64,000 bases of DNA, taken from contig WBUK01000001.1 of NCBI GenBank assembly GCA_008933765.1, forward strand, positions 310,001 through 374,000. The letters are read 5' to 3'. The position numbers were made by a program, and so were the translations under genes. The stretch is from Ignavibacteriaceae bacterium. Its GTDB lineage: Bacteria > Bacteroidota > Ignavibacteria > Ignavibacteriales > Ignavibacteriaceae. Numbering within the stretch: the stretch's first letter is position 1; the number at the start of each line of letters is the position of its first letter. Shown one piece after another: positions 46,369 to 55,355 of the stretch. Under the pieces are notes generated by a model. It saw only the letters and a list, made by a program, of their open reading frames with translations, was not told where the DNA came from and did not search any database.

Positions 46369-47133
46369 TTAATTTCTCAGTTGACCAAACGAAAGCGCAA
46401 ATGTTCGTGCCCGGTAAAGGTCTTCAGGTGTATCAACCGAAATATTTTCAGTTACTGTTTCCACCACACGGATTTTGTAACCGTTCTCCAAAATCCGCAG
46501 CTGCTCAAGCTTTTCGGCATTTTCAAGCTGCGACTGCGGCAACCGCGTGTAGTGAAGTAAAAAATCGCGCCGGTAAACATACAAACCAATATGTTTATAA
46601 AAGAGACCCGATTGCATTTGCCGGATTAACTCTTCCTTCTCTCTTAAATAAGGAATTGGCGAGCGCGAAAAATAAACGGCATTGCTGAACTTATCAAAAA
46701 CAACTTTAACCACCGAAGGGTTATTAAGCTCTTCGGCCGTGGTGATTTTTTTTACCAAAGTTGCCACCTGAAGCGCCGGCTCGACAATCAACGGCATTAC
46801 TGCATCGTCAATTACACCGCCTGAAATGAAAGGTTCATCCCCCTGCACATTCACAATTATGTCGGTGTCGTTCAATTGATTGGCAACATAAGCAATCCGA
46901 TCGGAACCGGTTTGAATATCATCGGGCGTCATCACTACTTTGCCGCCAAAACCTTTCACAGCGTCAAAAATCCGTTGATCGTCTGTAGCAACAATCACAG
47001 AATCAACTAACCTCGAGCTTTTTACACTCCGGTAAACCCATTCTATCATTGGTTTATCCAAAATTTGAACCAACGGTTTCCCCGGCAGGCGGGTGGAAGC
47101 GTAACGAGCAGGTATAACAGCAACGGTTCTCAT
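46369..47133 (-). CDS. kdsB: 3-deoxy-manno-octulosonate cytidylyltransferase
   Basis: The 254-residue enzyme activates Kdo with CTP to CMP-Kdo for lipopolysaccharide core synthesis. Signature segments: VIPARYASTRLPGKPL (the CTP loop), PMIEWVYR, VIVATDDQRI, MTPDDIQTGSDRIAYV, VNVQGDEPFI and HIGLYVYRRDFL, with the final LEQLRILENGYKIRVV. Its presence shows the cell makes a Kdo-containing LPS. It lies downstream of a 54-bp repeat and GatC. Confidence 0.97.
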   Translation of the reverse strand: MRTVAVIPARYASTRLPGKPLVQILDKPMIEWVYRSVKSSRLVDSVIVATDDQRIFDAVKGFGGKVVMTPDDIQTGSDRIAYVANQLNDTDIIVNVQGDEPFISGGVIDDAVMPLIVEPALQVATLVKKITTAEELNNPSVVKVVFDKFSNAVYFSRSPIPYLREKEELIRQMQSGLFYKHIGLYVYRRDFLLHYTRLPQSQLENAEKLEQLRILENGYKIRVVETVTENISVDTPEDLYRARTFALSFGQLRN

Positions 47134-47142
47134 TATTCTATT

Positions 47143-47265
47143 CCCAAAAACACCTGATAATTGAAATTCGCCGCCGTTCCTGAAGCAAATCTCTCTCCCA
47201 AAAACACCTGATAATTGAAATTCGCCGCCGTTCCTGAAGCAAATCTCTCTCCCAAAAACACCTGA
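47143..47265. repeat. 54-bp tandem repeat upstream of kdsB
   Basis: Two perfect 54-bp units (47143-47196 and 47197-47250) and the first 15 bases of a third (47251-47265) fill the gap between kdsB and gatC. Confidence 0.96.
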
Positions 47266-47278
47266 AAGATAAAAACGA

Positions 47279-47575
47279 TCATTTTTCTTTAATCACCTTT
47301 GGAACACTGAAGTGTTGCTCGGACTCCGCCGGTGCGTTCAGAAAAGTTTTTTCGATCGGAAGCGAGTCTTTCACTTCATCTTTTCTCAGTTGCCCTTTAC
47401 CCGTTTCAATCGGGTGATACAATGGCGCCACATCTGTAAGATCAAGTTCGTTCAACTGGTCCATATATTCCAAAATTTTATTGAACTCTTGCGTAAAAGA
47501 AGTAAGTTCTTCCTCTTCAAATTTCAACATCGAAAGTTTTGCGATATATTTTACATCATCAATGGTTACGCTCAT
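47279..47575 (-). CDS. gatC: Asp-tRNA(Asn)/Glu-tRNA(Gln) amidotransferase subunit C
   Basis: From the ATG at 47575 the protein begins MSVTIDDVKYIAKLSMLKFEEEE, the standard GatC opening, and continues with FNKILEYMDQLNELDLTDVAPLYHP. It ends with a conserved LRKDEV and the LNAPAESEQHFSVPKVI segment that sits on GatA. It stabilises the GatCAB complex, which makes Gln-tRNA or Asn-tRNA by transamidation. An RBS-like AAAGGATTGAG precedes this start. The frame extends 8 codons further up. It overlaps the end of the PlsC gene by about 16 bases. Confidence 0.95.
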   Translation of the reverse strand: MSVTIDDVKYIAKLSMLKFEEEELTSFTQEFNKILEYMDQLNELDLTDVAPLYHPIETGKGQLRKDEVKDSLPIEKTFLNAPAESEQHFSVPKVIKEK

Positions 47576-48287
47576 TCTCAATCCTTTCTTTGTTTTCAAT
47601 TATCTTATTTCTTACTGCCGCCATCAGCTCCAATTCTTCCTTTTTGCCGAGGTTTCCTTCAGGTGGAAAGATCGGTTTATCATAATGTACATAGATTGTA
47701 CCGGGCACAATTTTGAACCTGCCGCCTGCGTTCCCTCGTTCTCTGGCGCCAACTATTGTAACCGGAACAATAGGGTGTTTCACCTTAACCGCAAGATAAA
47801 ATGCACCCCGTTTGAACTCCTGAACTTCACCATCCTTGCTTCTTGTTCCCTCAGCAAACAAAAGAACGGAATATTTTCGCTCATTCAATAACCTGTCGGC
47901 TTCTTCAATGCTTTTCATCCCGCTTTTTGGGTTTTTTCTGTCAACCGAAATGTAGGGACCCAGCTCTAATTGCCACCCAAAGAAAGGTATCCGCCCCAAT
48001 TCCTTTTTGAAAATCATCACCATTCTGTTGGGAACGCTCAACTGCATTGCCGGTATATCGTAAAAACTTGTGTGGTTCGGAACATAAACATACGCCCGGT
48101 TTGGGTCAATATTTTCCGTGCCGGTAACCACCAATTTTATTCCGCTGATCCTCAAAATCCCGCGGGGGAAAGTTCTCGACAGTCTGAAGTAAAGGCGGTG
48201 GCTTTTGTCGATTAGAAGATAGAATAAACCGGTGATAGAACAACCGGTTACAAAAAATATCAACAGGATGACGCGGATAAGTGTCAA
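47559..48287 (-). CDS. 1-acyl-sn-glycerol-3-phosphate acyltransferase (PlsC family)
   Basis: The 242-residue protein has an N-terminal membrane helix (about 3-25) and the acyltransferase motifs in order: NHTSFYD (HX4D catalytic pair, about 79), the GRIPFFGW element, FAEGTRSKDG (substrate-binding, about 153) and VPVTIVG. It transfers an acyl chain to lysophosphatidic acid in phospholipid synthesis. It overlaps gatC, a frequent kind of chance operon. Confidence 0.94.
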   Translation of the reverse strand: MTLIRVILLIFFVTGCSITGLFYLLIDKSHRLYFRLSRTFPRGILRISGIKLVVTGTENIDPNRAYVYVPNHTSFYDIPAMQLSVPNRMVMIFKKELGRIPFFGWQLELGPYISVDRKNPKSGMKSIEEADRLLNERKYSVLLFAEGTRSKDGEVQEFKRGAFYLAVKVKHPIVPVTIVGARERGNAGGRFKIVPGTIYVHYDKPIFPPEGNLGKKEELELMAAVRNKIIENKERIENERNH

Positions 48288-48553
48288 GCTTTATTACTTC
48301 CGACTAATTGAAAAAATCTTATTCAAACTTTAAAGTTAATGTTTTATCGGTTAATTTCGATGATTTGCCTGAATATATTCCACAGGAAACCGGGGTTCAG
48401 AAGAACCGAATACTCGCATTTGGCATGTAAAAGATTTCCTCTGTTTGCTGTTTGCTGTTTGCCGTCAAGTTTTCCGCCGGTGTTAATCCCTCAGGCAATG
48501 CGGTTTTACGGGTTTGCCTCCCGGTTAGCTTAACTCCTCTTCCCGGTAAAACT

Positions 48554-49318
48554 TTAAATCTGCCCTGTGCCTTCTTTTTGTATCCAACCCGTTTTACCGT
48601 TGGGCAACAACACTCTGTACCACCCCGAAATTGTCTCCAATATTTCAAGTTTGTTGCCGGCAGATATCATTAAGGGCTTTTCTTCAGTCTTTTCAGGAAT
48701 TGAAAACATTTCGATTTGAGAGCTAAGAACAATACACTCTTTTTTATCGGCGGTTTCTTCACGACTTAAAATAAACGAGGGCACAGCAGCTACTAAACCT
48801 AAAAAGAGCACACTGCCGGCAATCAGTGTGTTCCGAATTGTAGCATATCGATATTTTAGAATAAAAGAAGCCGCTAAGGCTAAAGCTAATATGTAAAGGA
48901 TAATCATTAGTGTGAACCAAGTCCAGACACCAAAAATACCCGACATATCGTTGAAAAATTTAAAAATGAAAAATTCCGGCACCTTAGCAATTCTTTCTCT
49001 AATTTTCAAATTTTCGTTTACGATTGCCGCGGCAATCATCTGATTGTTTTTATCGTATTTGCGCGCTTTTTCTAAATATAAAATACTGTTGCCCGTTTCA
49101 CCCAATCGTGAAAATGTTAACCCAAGGTTAAAATAAAGTTCTTTACTTTTAAATCCTTTGCTAACTAACCCCTCATATTTTTCAAGTGCGCTGCTGTAAT
49201 CACCCTTTTGAAAAAATGAATTTGCCTCTTCAAACTCTTTTTCGGGCGTTTGCGGATAAATATTCCCTACGCACAAAACTGAAGTGAACATCAACCCAAA
49301 AACTAAAAATTTTATCAT
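48554..49318 (-). CDS. batE: BatE-like TPR and SH3 domain protein
   Basis: The 254-residue protein has a signal peptide, two or three TPR repeats (about 28-105; EEANSFFQKGDYSSALEKYEGL), two transmembrane helices (about 130-160 and 168-186) and a C-terminal SH3b module (about 200-254; KLEILETISGWYRVLLPNGKTGWIQ). This is the BatE layout. It is the last gene of the Bat operon and overlaps BatD by 4 bases. Confidence 0.88.
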   Translation of the reverse strand: MIKFLVFGLMFTSVLCVGNIYPQTPEKEFEEANSFFQKGDYSSALEKYEGLVSKGFKSKELYFNLGLTFSRLGETGNSILYLEKARKYDKNNQMIAAAIVNENLKIRERIAKVPEFFIFKFFNDMSGIFGVWTWFTLMIILYILALALAASFILKYRYATIRNTLIAGSVLFLGLVAAVPSFILSREETADKKECIVLSSQIEMFSIPEKTEEKPLMISAGNKLEILETISGWYRVLLPNGKTGWIQKEGTGQI

Positions 49319-51102
49319 TCTTCCCCGCTTTCAAGTCTTTCGATTATCGAAGAAGCTCTGTCGTAAACCTCCTGCATTCTTTCCATTTTACCTGAAACCG
49401 GAGCGAATCTCATCAGTTCACAGTCATCCAACAATTTCTTTATTTCAAGGGCAAACGCCGGGTCTTTTCCCGCAGAAATAAGGGTTTCTTCCGCTTTTGC
49501 TGAAGTCATCTCACTCAGCTGGATGCCGTGGCGTGTAATAAGATACCCCTCAAGTGCGGTAGCCGCTTCAGAGTAGAATTTATCGTAATTTTTTTCGTTT
49601 AACAATAAGCGTGCTTTCGACATCTTCTCCGCTGCCAATTTCTGAGCAGCTGTTTTAATCTTGTATGCCGGGTCGTTCAGCCGGGCAAATTCTTTTCGTT
49701 TATAACTGACAAAATAAGCCGCCGAAACCAAAGGTAGAAAGAGTGATAAAACCACAAACCACCCTGCGGGATATGTGCCCTGTTCTTCCAGAAACGAACT
49801 TGCACTTTTATAAATATCTATCTCTTCACCTGTTTCCACAGTTAAACCGTCGTTGTATTTTTCGTTTATTACGGTAATTGGTAACTCCTTTGTTTTCAGC
49901 GTCTCATAGGTTTTTGTCTGTGGATCAAACCAGGTGAAACCAACAGCTGGAAGTGAATATTTGCCCCCATCCCGCGGAATTAATACATACTCAATCACTT
50001 TTGAACCGGAAATCACTCCCGAATTATTTTTGGTTTTTGTAATATTTGGGTCGAGCACTTCAAAACTTTTATTAAATGTCGGTCTTGCCACATCCAACAA
50101 TTCAATATTTCCGGTGCCGTTCAGTATAATTTGGAATTTAACCGGTTCATTTTTCTTAAATTTTCTCTTTGCAACCTTCGTCTCTAAACTAAATTTACCC
50201 ACTGCACCGGTAAAATATTTTGAAGTGTCGCCGTTAGGAAGTGGCAAAATATTAACATTAACCACCGGCGAACTAATCTTAACTTCTTCCGAAGAAGAAG
50301 AGCCGGGGTGATATGATGAAAAAGGATCGTAGTTTGAACTGCTCCCCGAGAAAATAACACTAAGCGTTAAAGATATTGGCGAAATTTTTAAACTACCCGA
50401 ACGGGTTGGAAACAAAGCCGCTTTTTTCAAAATTGCAGTGTTATATTGTGTGCCGTTATAAGTTTCCGGCGTCAAATAATTACTGCTCCCCTCAAGTTCT
50501 TCCGCCCAAAAACCTTCGTACAACGGTAGTTTCGCGTGAGTTATATATTCCGGGCGAACATCAGGGCTGACATAAATTTTATACGAAACAGTTATCTGTT
50601 CACCAAGATAAGCAGTGGGTTTATCAACTATTGCACGAATAAACAATTTGTTACGAATATCTCTGCCGTTTGCATAATCACCGGATTCGTCCTGTGCAGA
50701 ACTTCCTTCAACTTTAATTGTAATGGGTTGGATGTTGTGCGTAACCCCCTCAATAGTGAATTTTGCGCCGGCAATTTGGTAGGTTCCCAATTTTCTTGCA
50801 GATAAAATATATGAATAACTACCTGTAATCGTAGCAGCGTTATTGGTAACCGAAATGCTGCGCGATTGGTTCGGGCCACTGAAAATCAGAAAATCATCCA
50901 AATCCGGAGGTGTAAAATTCACCGAAGAAGACCCCTGATACTCATAGCTAAAGTTTACCTCAAACTTCTCGTTTACTGCAACGGTTTTTTTGCTTACTTT
51001 GGAGTAAATCTTTTGAGCATCGGCACTGTTAGCAAAACAAACTAAAAAGGAAAAAATCAGAAACGGAAAAAACTTTCCCGGAAATCCTTTGTGCTGTTTC
51101 AC
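49315..51102 (-). CDS. batD: BatD oxygen-tolerance family protein
   Basis: The 595-residue protein has a signal peptide and a long periplasmic region of beta-sandwich domains. It contains the BatD-type FTPPDLDDFLIFSGPNQS near residue 65 and a later EVLDPNITKTKNNSGVISG segment. A transmembrane helix at about 440-460 (WFVVLSLFLPLVSAAYFV) leads to a cytoplasmic helical tail. In Bacteroidota the protein acts with the VWA proteins BatA and BatB in envelope stress tolerance. It overlaps batC and batE by 4 bases each. Confidence 0.92.
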   Translation of the reverse strand: MKQHKGFPGKFFPFLIFSFLVCFANSADAQKIYSKVSKKTVAVNEKFEVNFSYEYQGSSSVNFTPPDLDDFLIFSGPNQSRSISVTNNAATITGSYSYILSARKLGTYQIAGAKFTIEGVTHNIQPITIKVEGSSAQDESGDYANGRDIRNKLFIRAIVDKPTAYLGEQITVSYKIYVSPDVRPEYITHAKLPLYEGFWAEELEGSSNYLTPETYNGTQYNTAILKKAALFPTRSGSLKISPISLTLSVIFSGSSSNYDPFSSYHPGSSSSEEVKISSPVVNVNILPLPNGDTSKYFTGAVGKFSLETKVAKRKFKKNEPVKFQIILNGTGNIELLDVARPTFNKSFEVLDPNITKTKNNSGVISGSKVIEYVLIPRDGGKYSLPAVGFTWFDPQTKTYETLKTKELPITVINEKYNDGLTVETGEEIDIYKSASSFLEEQGTYPAGWFVVLSLFLPLVSAAYFVSYKRKEFARLNDPAYKIKTAAQKLAAEKMSKARLLLNEKNYDKFYSEAATALEGYLITRHGIQLSEMTSAKAEETLISAGKDPAFALEIKKLLDDCELMRFAPVSGKMERMQEVYDRASSIIERLESGEE

Positions 51103-51896
51103 CAGTCAATCCTATAACTATTATTCACTCTCTCCTTGTTGCCATTTTCTTTTCTGAGGTCTTTTTCTTTGTCTTTTAAGGCATTCAGAATTTTCTCGGC
51201 GTCTTCCTTGCTCATCTGAGGCTTTTCTCTCTGCCCATTGGGCTGTTGGTTATTGTTCCCTTTGTTCTGATCGTTTTGGTTATCCCGGTTATTATCCCGG
51301 TTTTGATTTTGGTCTTTATTCTGATCTTTGTTCTGATTTTGATTTTGATTTTGGTTCTGATTCTGATTCTGGTTTTTGTTTTGATCCTTGTTCTGGTTCT
51401 GGTTTTTGTCTTGATCCTTATTCTGATCTTTGTTCTGATTTTGGTTCTGTTTCTGCTCTTCTTCCTGTTTCTTTTTCAGCTTGTTAAGAGCATAGGTTAA
51501 GTTGTACTTTGCGTCGCTGTCTTCCGGAGATAACTTCAACGAGTTTTTGTAAGCCTCAATCGCTTCCCGGTATTTACCTTCTGCTAAATAAGCATTTCCA
51601 ATGTTGTACCACGCCTTTGACTTTAATCCCTCGTCATTACTTTTTCCGATAGCTTTTTCAAAGGATTCGATCGACTCTTTATAGTTCTTAGTTTTGTAGT
51701 AACCGGCACCTAAGTTAAAATCAGGAATTGGAGATTTACTGTCAAGCTCGGAACTTTTTTTGAACAAACCTATTGCGTCGTCATATTGCTTTTTTTCATA
51801 TTTGTTAACGCCGTCGTTATTGGTTCCTTTGAAACTTTGCGAAAACAAAGCAAATGCGCTGAAACAAAAAATTATTGTTAAAAATTTTATCCTCAT
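51099..51896 (-). CDS. batC: BatC-like TPR protein with Asn/Gln/Asp/Lys repeat tail
   Basis: A signal peptide (to about 19) leads into three TPRs (about 25-135; DAIGLFKKSSELDSKSPIPDFNLGAGYYKTKNY). A highly repetitive tail of NQNQNKDQ-type residues (about 150-225) and a charged C-terminus follow. The tail is encoded by 6-bp and 12-bp repeats (51250-51470) prone to slippage. BatC-type proteins of related bacteria have the TPR part; the long N/Q tail is particular to this gene. Confidence 0.87.
   Translation of the reverse strand: MRIKFLTIIFCFSAFALFSQSFKGTNNDGVNKYEKKQYDDAIGLFKKSSELDSKSPIPDFNLGAGYYKTKNYKESIESFEKAIGKSNDEGLKSKAWYNIGNAYLAEGKYREAIEAYKNSLKLSPEDSDAKYNLTYALNKLKKKQEEEQKQNQNQNKDQNKDQDKNQNQNKDQNKNQNQNQNQNQNQNQNKDQNKDQNQNRDNNRDNQNDQNKGNNNQQPNGQREKPQMSKEDAEKILNALKDKEKDLRKENGNKERVNNSYRIDW
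51250..51470. repeat. Short-period repeats in batC
   Basis: 6- and 12-bp units of the type ttctgattttggttc repeat over about 220 bases and encode the NQNQ/NKDQ tail. Confidence 0.9.
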
Positions 51897-51898
51897 TT

Positions 51899-53137
51899 CT
51901 AATCTCCGTTTATATTGCTTTTCATCTTGCCTGCCCCTTCGTCTTTACTTCCTACACCATTGGCGCTGTTGCCTGAGCTTTCAGTTTTACTCCCTGCCAC
52001 TTTGGCGCTGTTGCCTGAGCTTTCAGTTTTACTCCCTGCCACTTTGGCGCTGCTGCCTGCCCCTTCAGTTTTACTCCCTGCCACCGGAGTGTTGTTGCCC
52101 ACCACTTCATCCCCGTTGCTGTAATTTTGTGAATCCACCCAACTTTTTCGGTCATTAATTACGAATGAAGCAATGAATAAAATAATCGCGGGGACCAAGA
52201 ACCAGTGAAAAACCTCGTCGTAGTCAACCACTTTGAATGAAGCAAACTCCGATTTTTCCAACCCATTTAGTCTGTCATAAAGATTCGAAAGATAATCAGA
52301 GTTATCATCACTTCTGTAGAACTGCCCGCCGCCGGTAACGGCTAAACTCTTTAACATTTTTTCATTGGCTTTAGAAATTACAGGTTCACCATATTCATCA
52401 GTTTTAACTCCGTTCGTTTTACCGCCATAATAAACGGGAATTTCAGCCCCTTTGGCAGTACCCAGAGCAACTGTGAAAACCCTGATTCCATCGGCTACTG
52501 CCTTTTTTACTGCTTGCTCAGCGCCGCTTTCGTGGTTTTCTCCGTCTGAAAAGATAATAATAGCTCGTCCTTTGTTCTTTGATGATTCAAAGCCCTGAAT
52601 CGCCATTTCCACACCGCTTGCTATATTTGTCCCCTGTACCGGCACACTGTTAACAGTAATTGAACTTAGAATCATTTTACCGATTGAATGGTCTAAAGTT
52701 AAAGGGAACTGCAGATAACTCTCACCAGCAAACAGCACCATACCTATTCTGTCCCCCGCCATTTTTTTCAGCAACAATTCAATATCGAACTTAGCCTTTT
52801 CCAACCTGCTTGGTTTAACATCTTCCGCCGCCATTGAATTTGAAGCGTCTAAAAGGAAGAAAACATCAATTCCGGTTTGTTTCACGGATTCAACCTTTGT
52901 ACCCACCACGGGCCTCATCATCGCAACCAAAGTGAGAAGACCGGCAGAAACGATCAGGCTGAAACGAAGAATTTCCTTTTTCACCGACCTGTTGTAAACC
53001 AATTTTTGGAAATCCATCCCTTTGAAAAACCGGGTTAAAACATCCTTTTTTGCGAAATAATAAAAGGCAAAAAGAGGTACTAACAAAATAAAAAGCGCCA
53101 GAAACATATAGTCAGGTTCAAGTCCAAATTTTAACAT
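51899..53137 (-). CDS. batB: BatB VWA-domain membrane protein
   Basis: The 412-residue protein has two N-terminal transmembrane helices (about 10-27 and 58-74), then a von Willebrand A domain (about 88-290) with the MIDAS motif DASNS at about 92-96 and the conserved IIIFSDGENH. A third helix (about 310-327) follows. The C-terminal ~70 residues consist of AGSKTESSGNSAKV 14-residue repeats from a 42-bp array (51955-52085). BatB works with BatA in the Bat complex. The repetitive tail is a local addition. Confidence 0.92.
   Translation of the reverse strand: MLKFGLEPDYMFLALFILLVPLFAFYYFAKKDVLTRFFKGMDFQKLVYNRSVKKEILRFSLIVSAGLLTLVAMMRPVVGTKVESVKQTGIDVFFLLDASNSMAAEDVKPSRLEKAKFDIELLLKKMAGDRIGMVLFAGESYLQFPLTLDHSIGKMILSSITVNSVPVQGTNIASGVEMAIQGFESSKNKGRAIIIFSDGENHESGAEQAVKKAVADGIRVFTVALGTAKGAEIPVYYGGKTNGVKTDEYGEPVISKANEKMLKSLAVTGGGQFYRSDDNSDYLSNLYDRLNGLEKSEFASFKVVDYDEVFHWFLVPAIILFIASFVINDRKSWVDSQNYSNGDEVVGNNTPVAGSKTEGAGSSAKVAGSKTESSGNSAKVAGSKTESSGNSANGVGSKDEGAGKMKSNINGD
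51955..52085. repeat. 42-bp tandem repeat in batB
   Basis: About three units of 42 bp, two of them nearly identical, encode the 14-residue repeats at the BatB C-terminus. Confidence 0.92.
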
Positions 53138-53138
53138 T

Positions 53139-54128
53139 TTAGGGCAACCTCCTCAGCCAGGTGTAAGAGAGCACACGCGAAAGCACAATTAAACCCAAAG
53201 CGAAGGGCAACAACACCTGAAATTTTTCTGATTTTCTTTTGAACGAACTGACCTCAATTCTCGATTTTTCCAAACGATCAATCTCGTTATAAATGCTTTC
53301 AAGTTTGGCGTTATCGGTTGCTCTGAAGTATTTCCCGCCACTTTCCTTAGCAATTTTTTGCAGAAGTGGTTCGTCAATTTCCACCGGTACCATCATTCTT
53401 CTGGTTCCGTAGTCAGTCGGCACATCCATTGGAGCCTCACCAATTGTACCCACACCAATAGTGTATATCCTTATTCCAAATTTCACGGCAATTTCAGCTG
53501 CAGAACTGGGGTCGATTTCACCGGCGTTGTTCATTCCATCAGTGAGCAGAATTATCACTTTGCTTTTCGTTTCAGACTCACGGAGGACATTAACGCCCGT
53601 TGCAATGGCGTTTCCAATTGCGGTTCCGTCTTCTAACAACCCGCTTTCTATTTGATTCATCAAAGTAATCAGCGCATTGTGGTCAACCGTTAAAGGGCAT
53701 TGTGTGAAGGCATCTTTTGCAAATATCACCAAGCCTATTCGGTCGTTTTTTCTCCCTTGAACAAAGTCAAGCGTTATTTTTTTCGCCGCCTGAAGCCTGT
53801 CGGGGTCGAAGTCTTTTGCCAGCATACTGCTCGAGATATCAAGCACAACTGAGATATCTATACCTTCGGAATAAACACTCTCTTCGGAAAGATCGGTCTG
53901 CGGACGCGCCAGTGCAATTATCATAACCGCCAATGCCGATATGTTCAGGAAATAAGGAAGATTTCCGAGTTTGGCACGAATATCGGAGAAGCCTTTTGCA
54001 ACCTCAGTTTTTGAATATAGCATTGGGGTTATACCCAATTTTTTATTTTTTCTGTATAACATCAAAACCGGAATTATCAGGAGAGCCAATAAAACCCAAG
54101 GGTATGCAAAAGAAAAACTGCTAAACAT
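53139..54128 (-). CDS. batA: BatA VWA-domain membrane protein
   Basis: The 329-residue protein has TM helices near 6-24 and 55-72, and a VWA domain (about 88-280) with MIDAS DISSS at about 93-97 and IILLTDGMNN. A C-terminal helix at about 305-325 follows. Together these match BatA. Its start lies 8 bases inside the upstream gene (ATG at 54128) and its stop is 2 bases before batB. Confidence 0.93.
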   Translation of the reverse strand: MFSSFSFAYPWVLLALLIIPVLMLYRKNKKLGITPMLYSKTEVAKGFSDIRAKLGNLPYFLNISALAVMIIALARPQTDLSEESVYSEGIDISVVLDISSSMLAKDFDPDRLQAAKKITLDFVQGRKNDRIGLVIFAKDAFTQCPLTVDHNALITLMNQIESGLLEDGTAIGNAIATGVNVLRESETKSKVIILLTDGMNNAGEIDPSSAAEIAVKFGIRIYTIGVGTIGEAPMDVPTDYGTRRMMVPVEIDEPLLQKIAKESGGKYFRATDNAKLESIYNEIDRLEKSRIEVSSFKRKSEKFQVLLPFALGLIVLSRVLSYTWLRRLP

Positions 54129-55350
54129 CCGGTTCCTCCGATTGTTCAGGGGCCTCAGACTGTTGTCTTTCTTCAGGTTTTTTTGGTTCTGCCACTTCCG
54201 CCGGTGCTGCGGGGTTTTTCATTTCTGCCCGGTTGACCGGTTCTGCCACTTCCGCCGGTGCTGCGGGGTTTTTCATTTCTGCCCGGTTGACCGGTTCCGA
54301 CACTTCAGCCGGTGCTGCGGGTTTTTTTATTTCTGCCCGGTTGACCGGTTCAGATACTTCCGCCGGTGTTGCGGAAGAATCAAGTTGCCCTGACTGCGCT
54401 GAAGACTTTGAAGTGACCGGCTGTCTTGCCCTTCCCTTGTTCAGCTCATTCAGAAGTGCAACCGCACTTGCTGTGTAATTACCCGATTCGTTCTCTGTCG
54501 GAATATATTTTGCAAATTTCACCATATCAGCGCGGGTTAAGAAATCATCAACCCCGGCCACGGTTTCCCCATTAATTTTCTTGTTCAGTTCTCTGATTGT
54601 TTCGCGTGTAGTAAGCTCTAAAGATGGAAAATGATACTCAACATTAAAGAACCAACGAAGTGTATCCGCCACTTCACTATAGTGCATTTTCACTTCATTA
54701 TGGGCTAAATACTGCTTAGCGTCTATAGCTTCAAGCATTTCGAGCGCTTTCTCATAATTTGTAGGAATCCGAACCGGTTCGGCTTCCGGTACTTTCTCAG
54801 TTTTTGATTTTTTCCGGAATTTCCAAATTATAAACCATACAAGCAGCCCCACCAACAAAATTCCGCCAAAAAGTATAGAATACTCTAACCAACCCCAGGG
54901 GATTTTCTCAGGCGGCTTCACATCCTTAATTTCTTCTTCCATATTTACGGGCACCGTACGGATCCGGATCGTGTCAACTCCGCTGAATCGTTTTAGCGTG
55001 TCCGCACCCTTGATGAATAACCAGGTGAACGACGGAACCACAACATCGAGCGAGTCAAACGCTGAAAAATAAAGGTTAAAACCCTTACTGATTCTCCCGT
55101 TTTTTTCGATGTTGTCTATTGTATCAACCGAAAGATATTCCAACTTTCTTGTGCTGAGCGAATCGATATAAGCCGGTTCAACCACCTTAAACTGCCCCGG
55201 ATACTCCAAGGTAAGAGTAAATAAAATTTTATCTCCAACCAGATAGTTTTTCTTCTCAGGCTTGAAAGAAAGCGAAATCTCCTGCTGCTGCCCAGAAAGA
55301 AACGGACTAAAAATTAAAATAACGGTTAAAAATTTCAGAAAATATTTCAC
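54121..55350 (-). CDS. BatD/DUF4381-like membrane protein of the Bat operon
   Basis: The 409-residue protein has a signal peptide (to about 20, ending SGQQQ) and an N-terminal beta domain (KPEKKNYLVGDKILFTLTLEYPGQF). One transmembrane helix lies at about 155-175 (LEYSILFGGILLVGLLVWFII), and a cytoplasmic helical part follows (about 200-310). The last ~100 residues are 18-residue repeats of APAEVSEPVNRAEMKNP from a 54-bp array. It sits in the usual place between DUF58 and BatA. Its tail overlaps BatA's start by 8 bases. Confidence 0.82.
   Translation of the reverse strand: MKYFLKFLTVILIFSPFLSGQQQEISLSFKPEKKNYLVGDKILFTLTLEYPGQFKVVEPAYIDSLSTRKLEYLSVDTIDNIEKNGRISKGFNLYFSAFDSLDVVVPSFTWLFIKGADTLKRFSGVDTIRIRTVPVNMEEEIKDVKPPEKIPWGWLEYSILFGGILLVGLLVWFIIWKFRKKSKTEKVPEAEPVRIPTNYEKALEMLEAIDAKQYLAHNEVKMHYSEVADTLRWFFNVEYHFPSLELTTRETIRELNKKINGETVAGVDDFLTRADMVKFAKYIPTENESGNYTASAVALLNELNKGRARQPVTSKSSAQSGQLDSSATPAEVSEPVNRAEIKKPAAPAEVSEPVNRAEMKNPAAPAEVAEPVNRAEMKNPAAPAEVAEPKKPEERQQSEAPEQSEEPDV
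54187..54402. repeat. 54-bp tandem repeat in the DUF4381-like gene
   Basis: Four units of 54 bp (starts 54187, 54241, 54295, 54349) encode 18-residue Ala/Pro/Glu-rich repeats. The first two are nearly identical, the others diverged. Confidence 0.95.
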
Positions 55351-55355
55351 AAAAA

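Noticed and set aside
48288-48553. Short frames in the gap between the PlsC and BatE genes
   Set aside because: No start with a ribosome site and no conserved motif. Treated as spacer.
51246-51500. Plus-strand hydrophobic frame (Val/Leu/Ile rich) opposite batC
   Set aside because: It is the complement of the Asn/Gln repeat tail of BatC and would be a low-complexity artefact.
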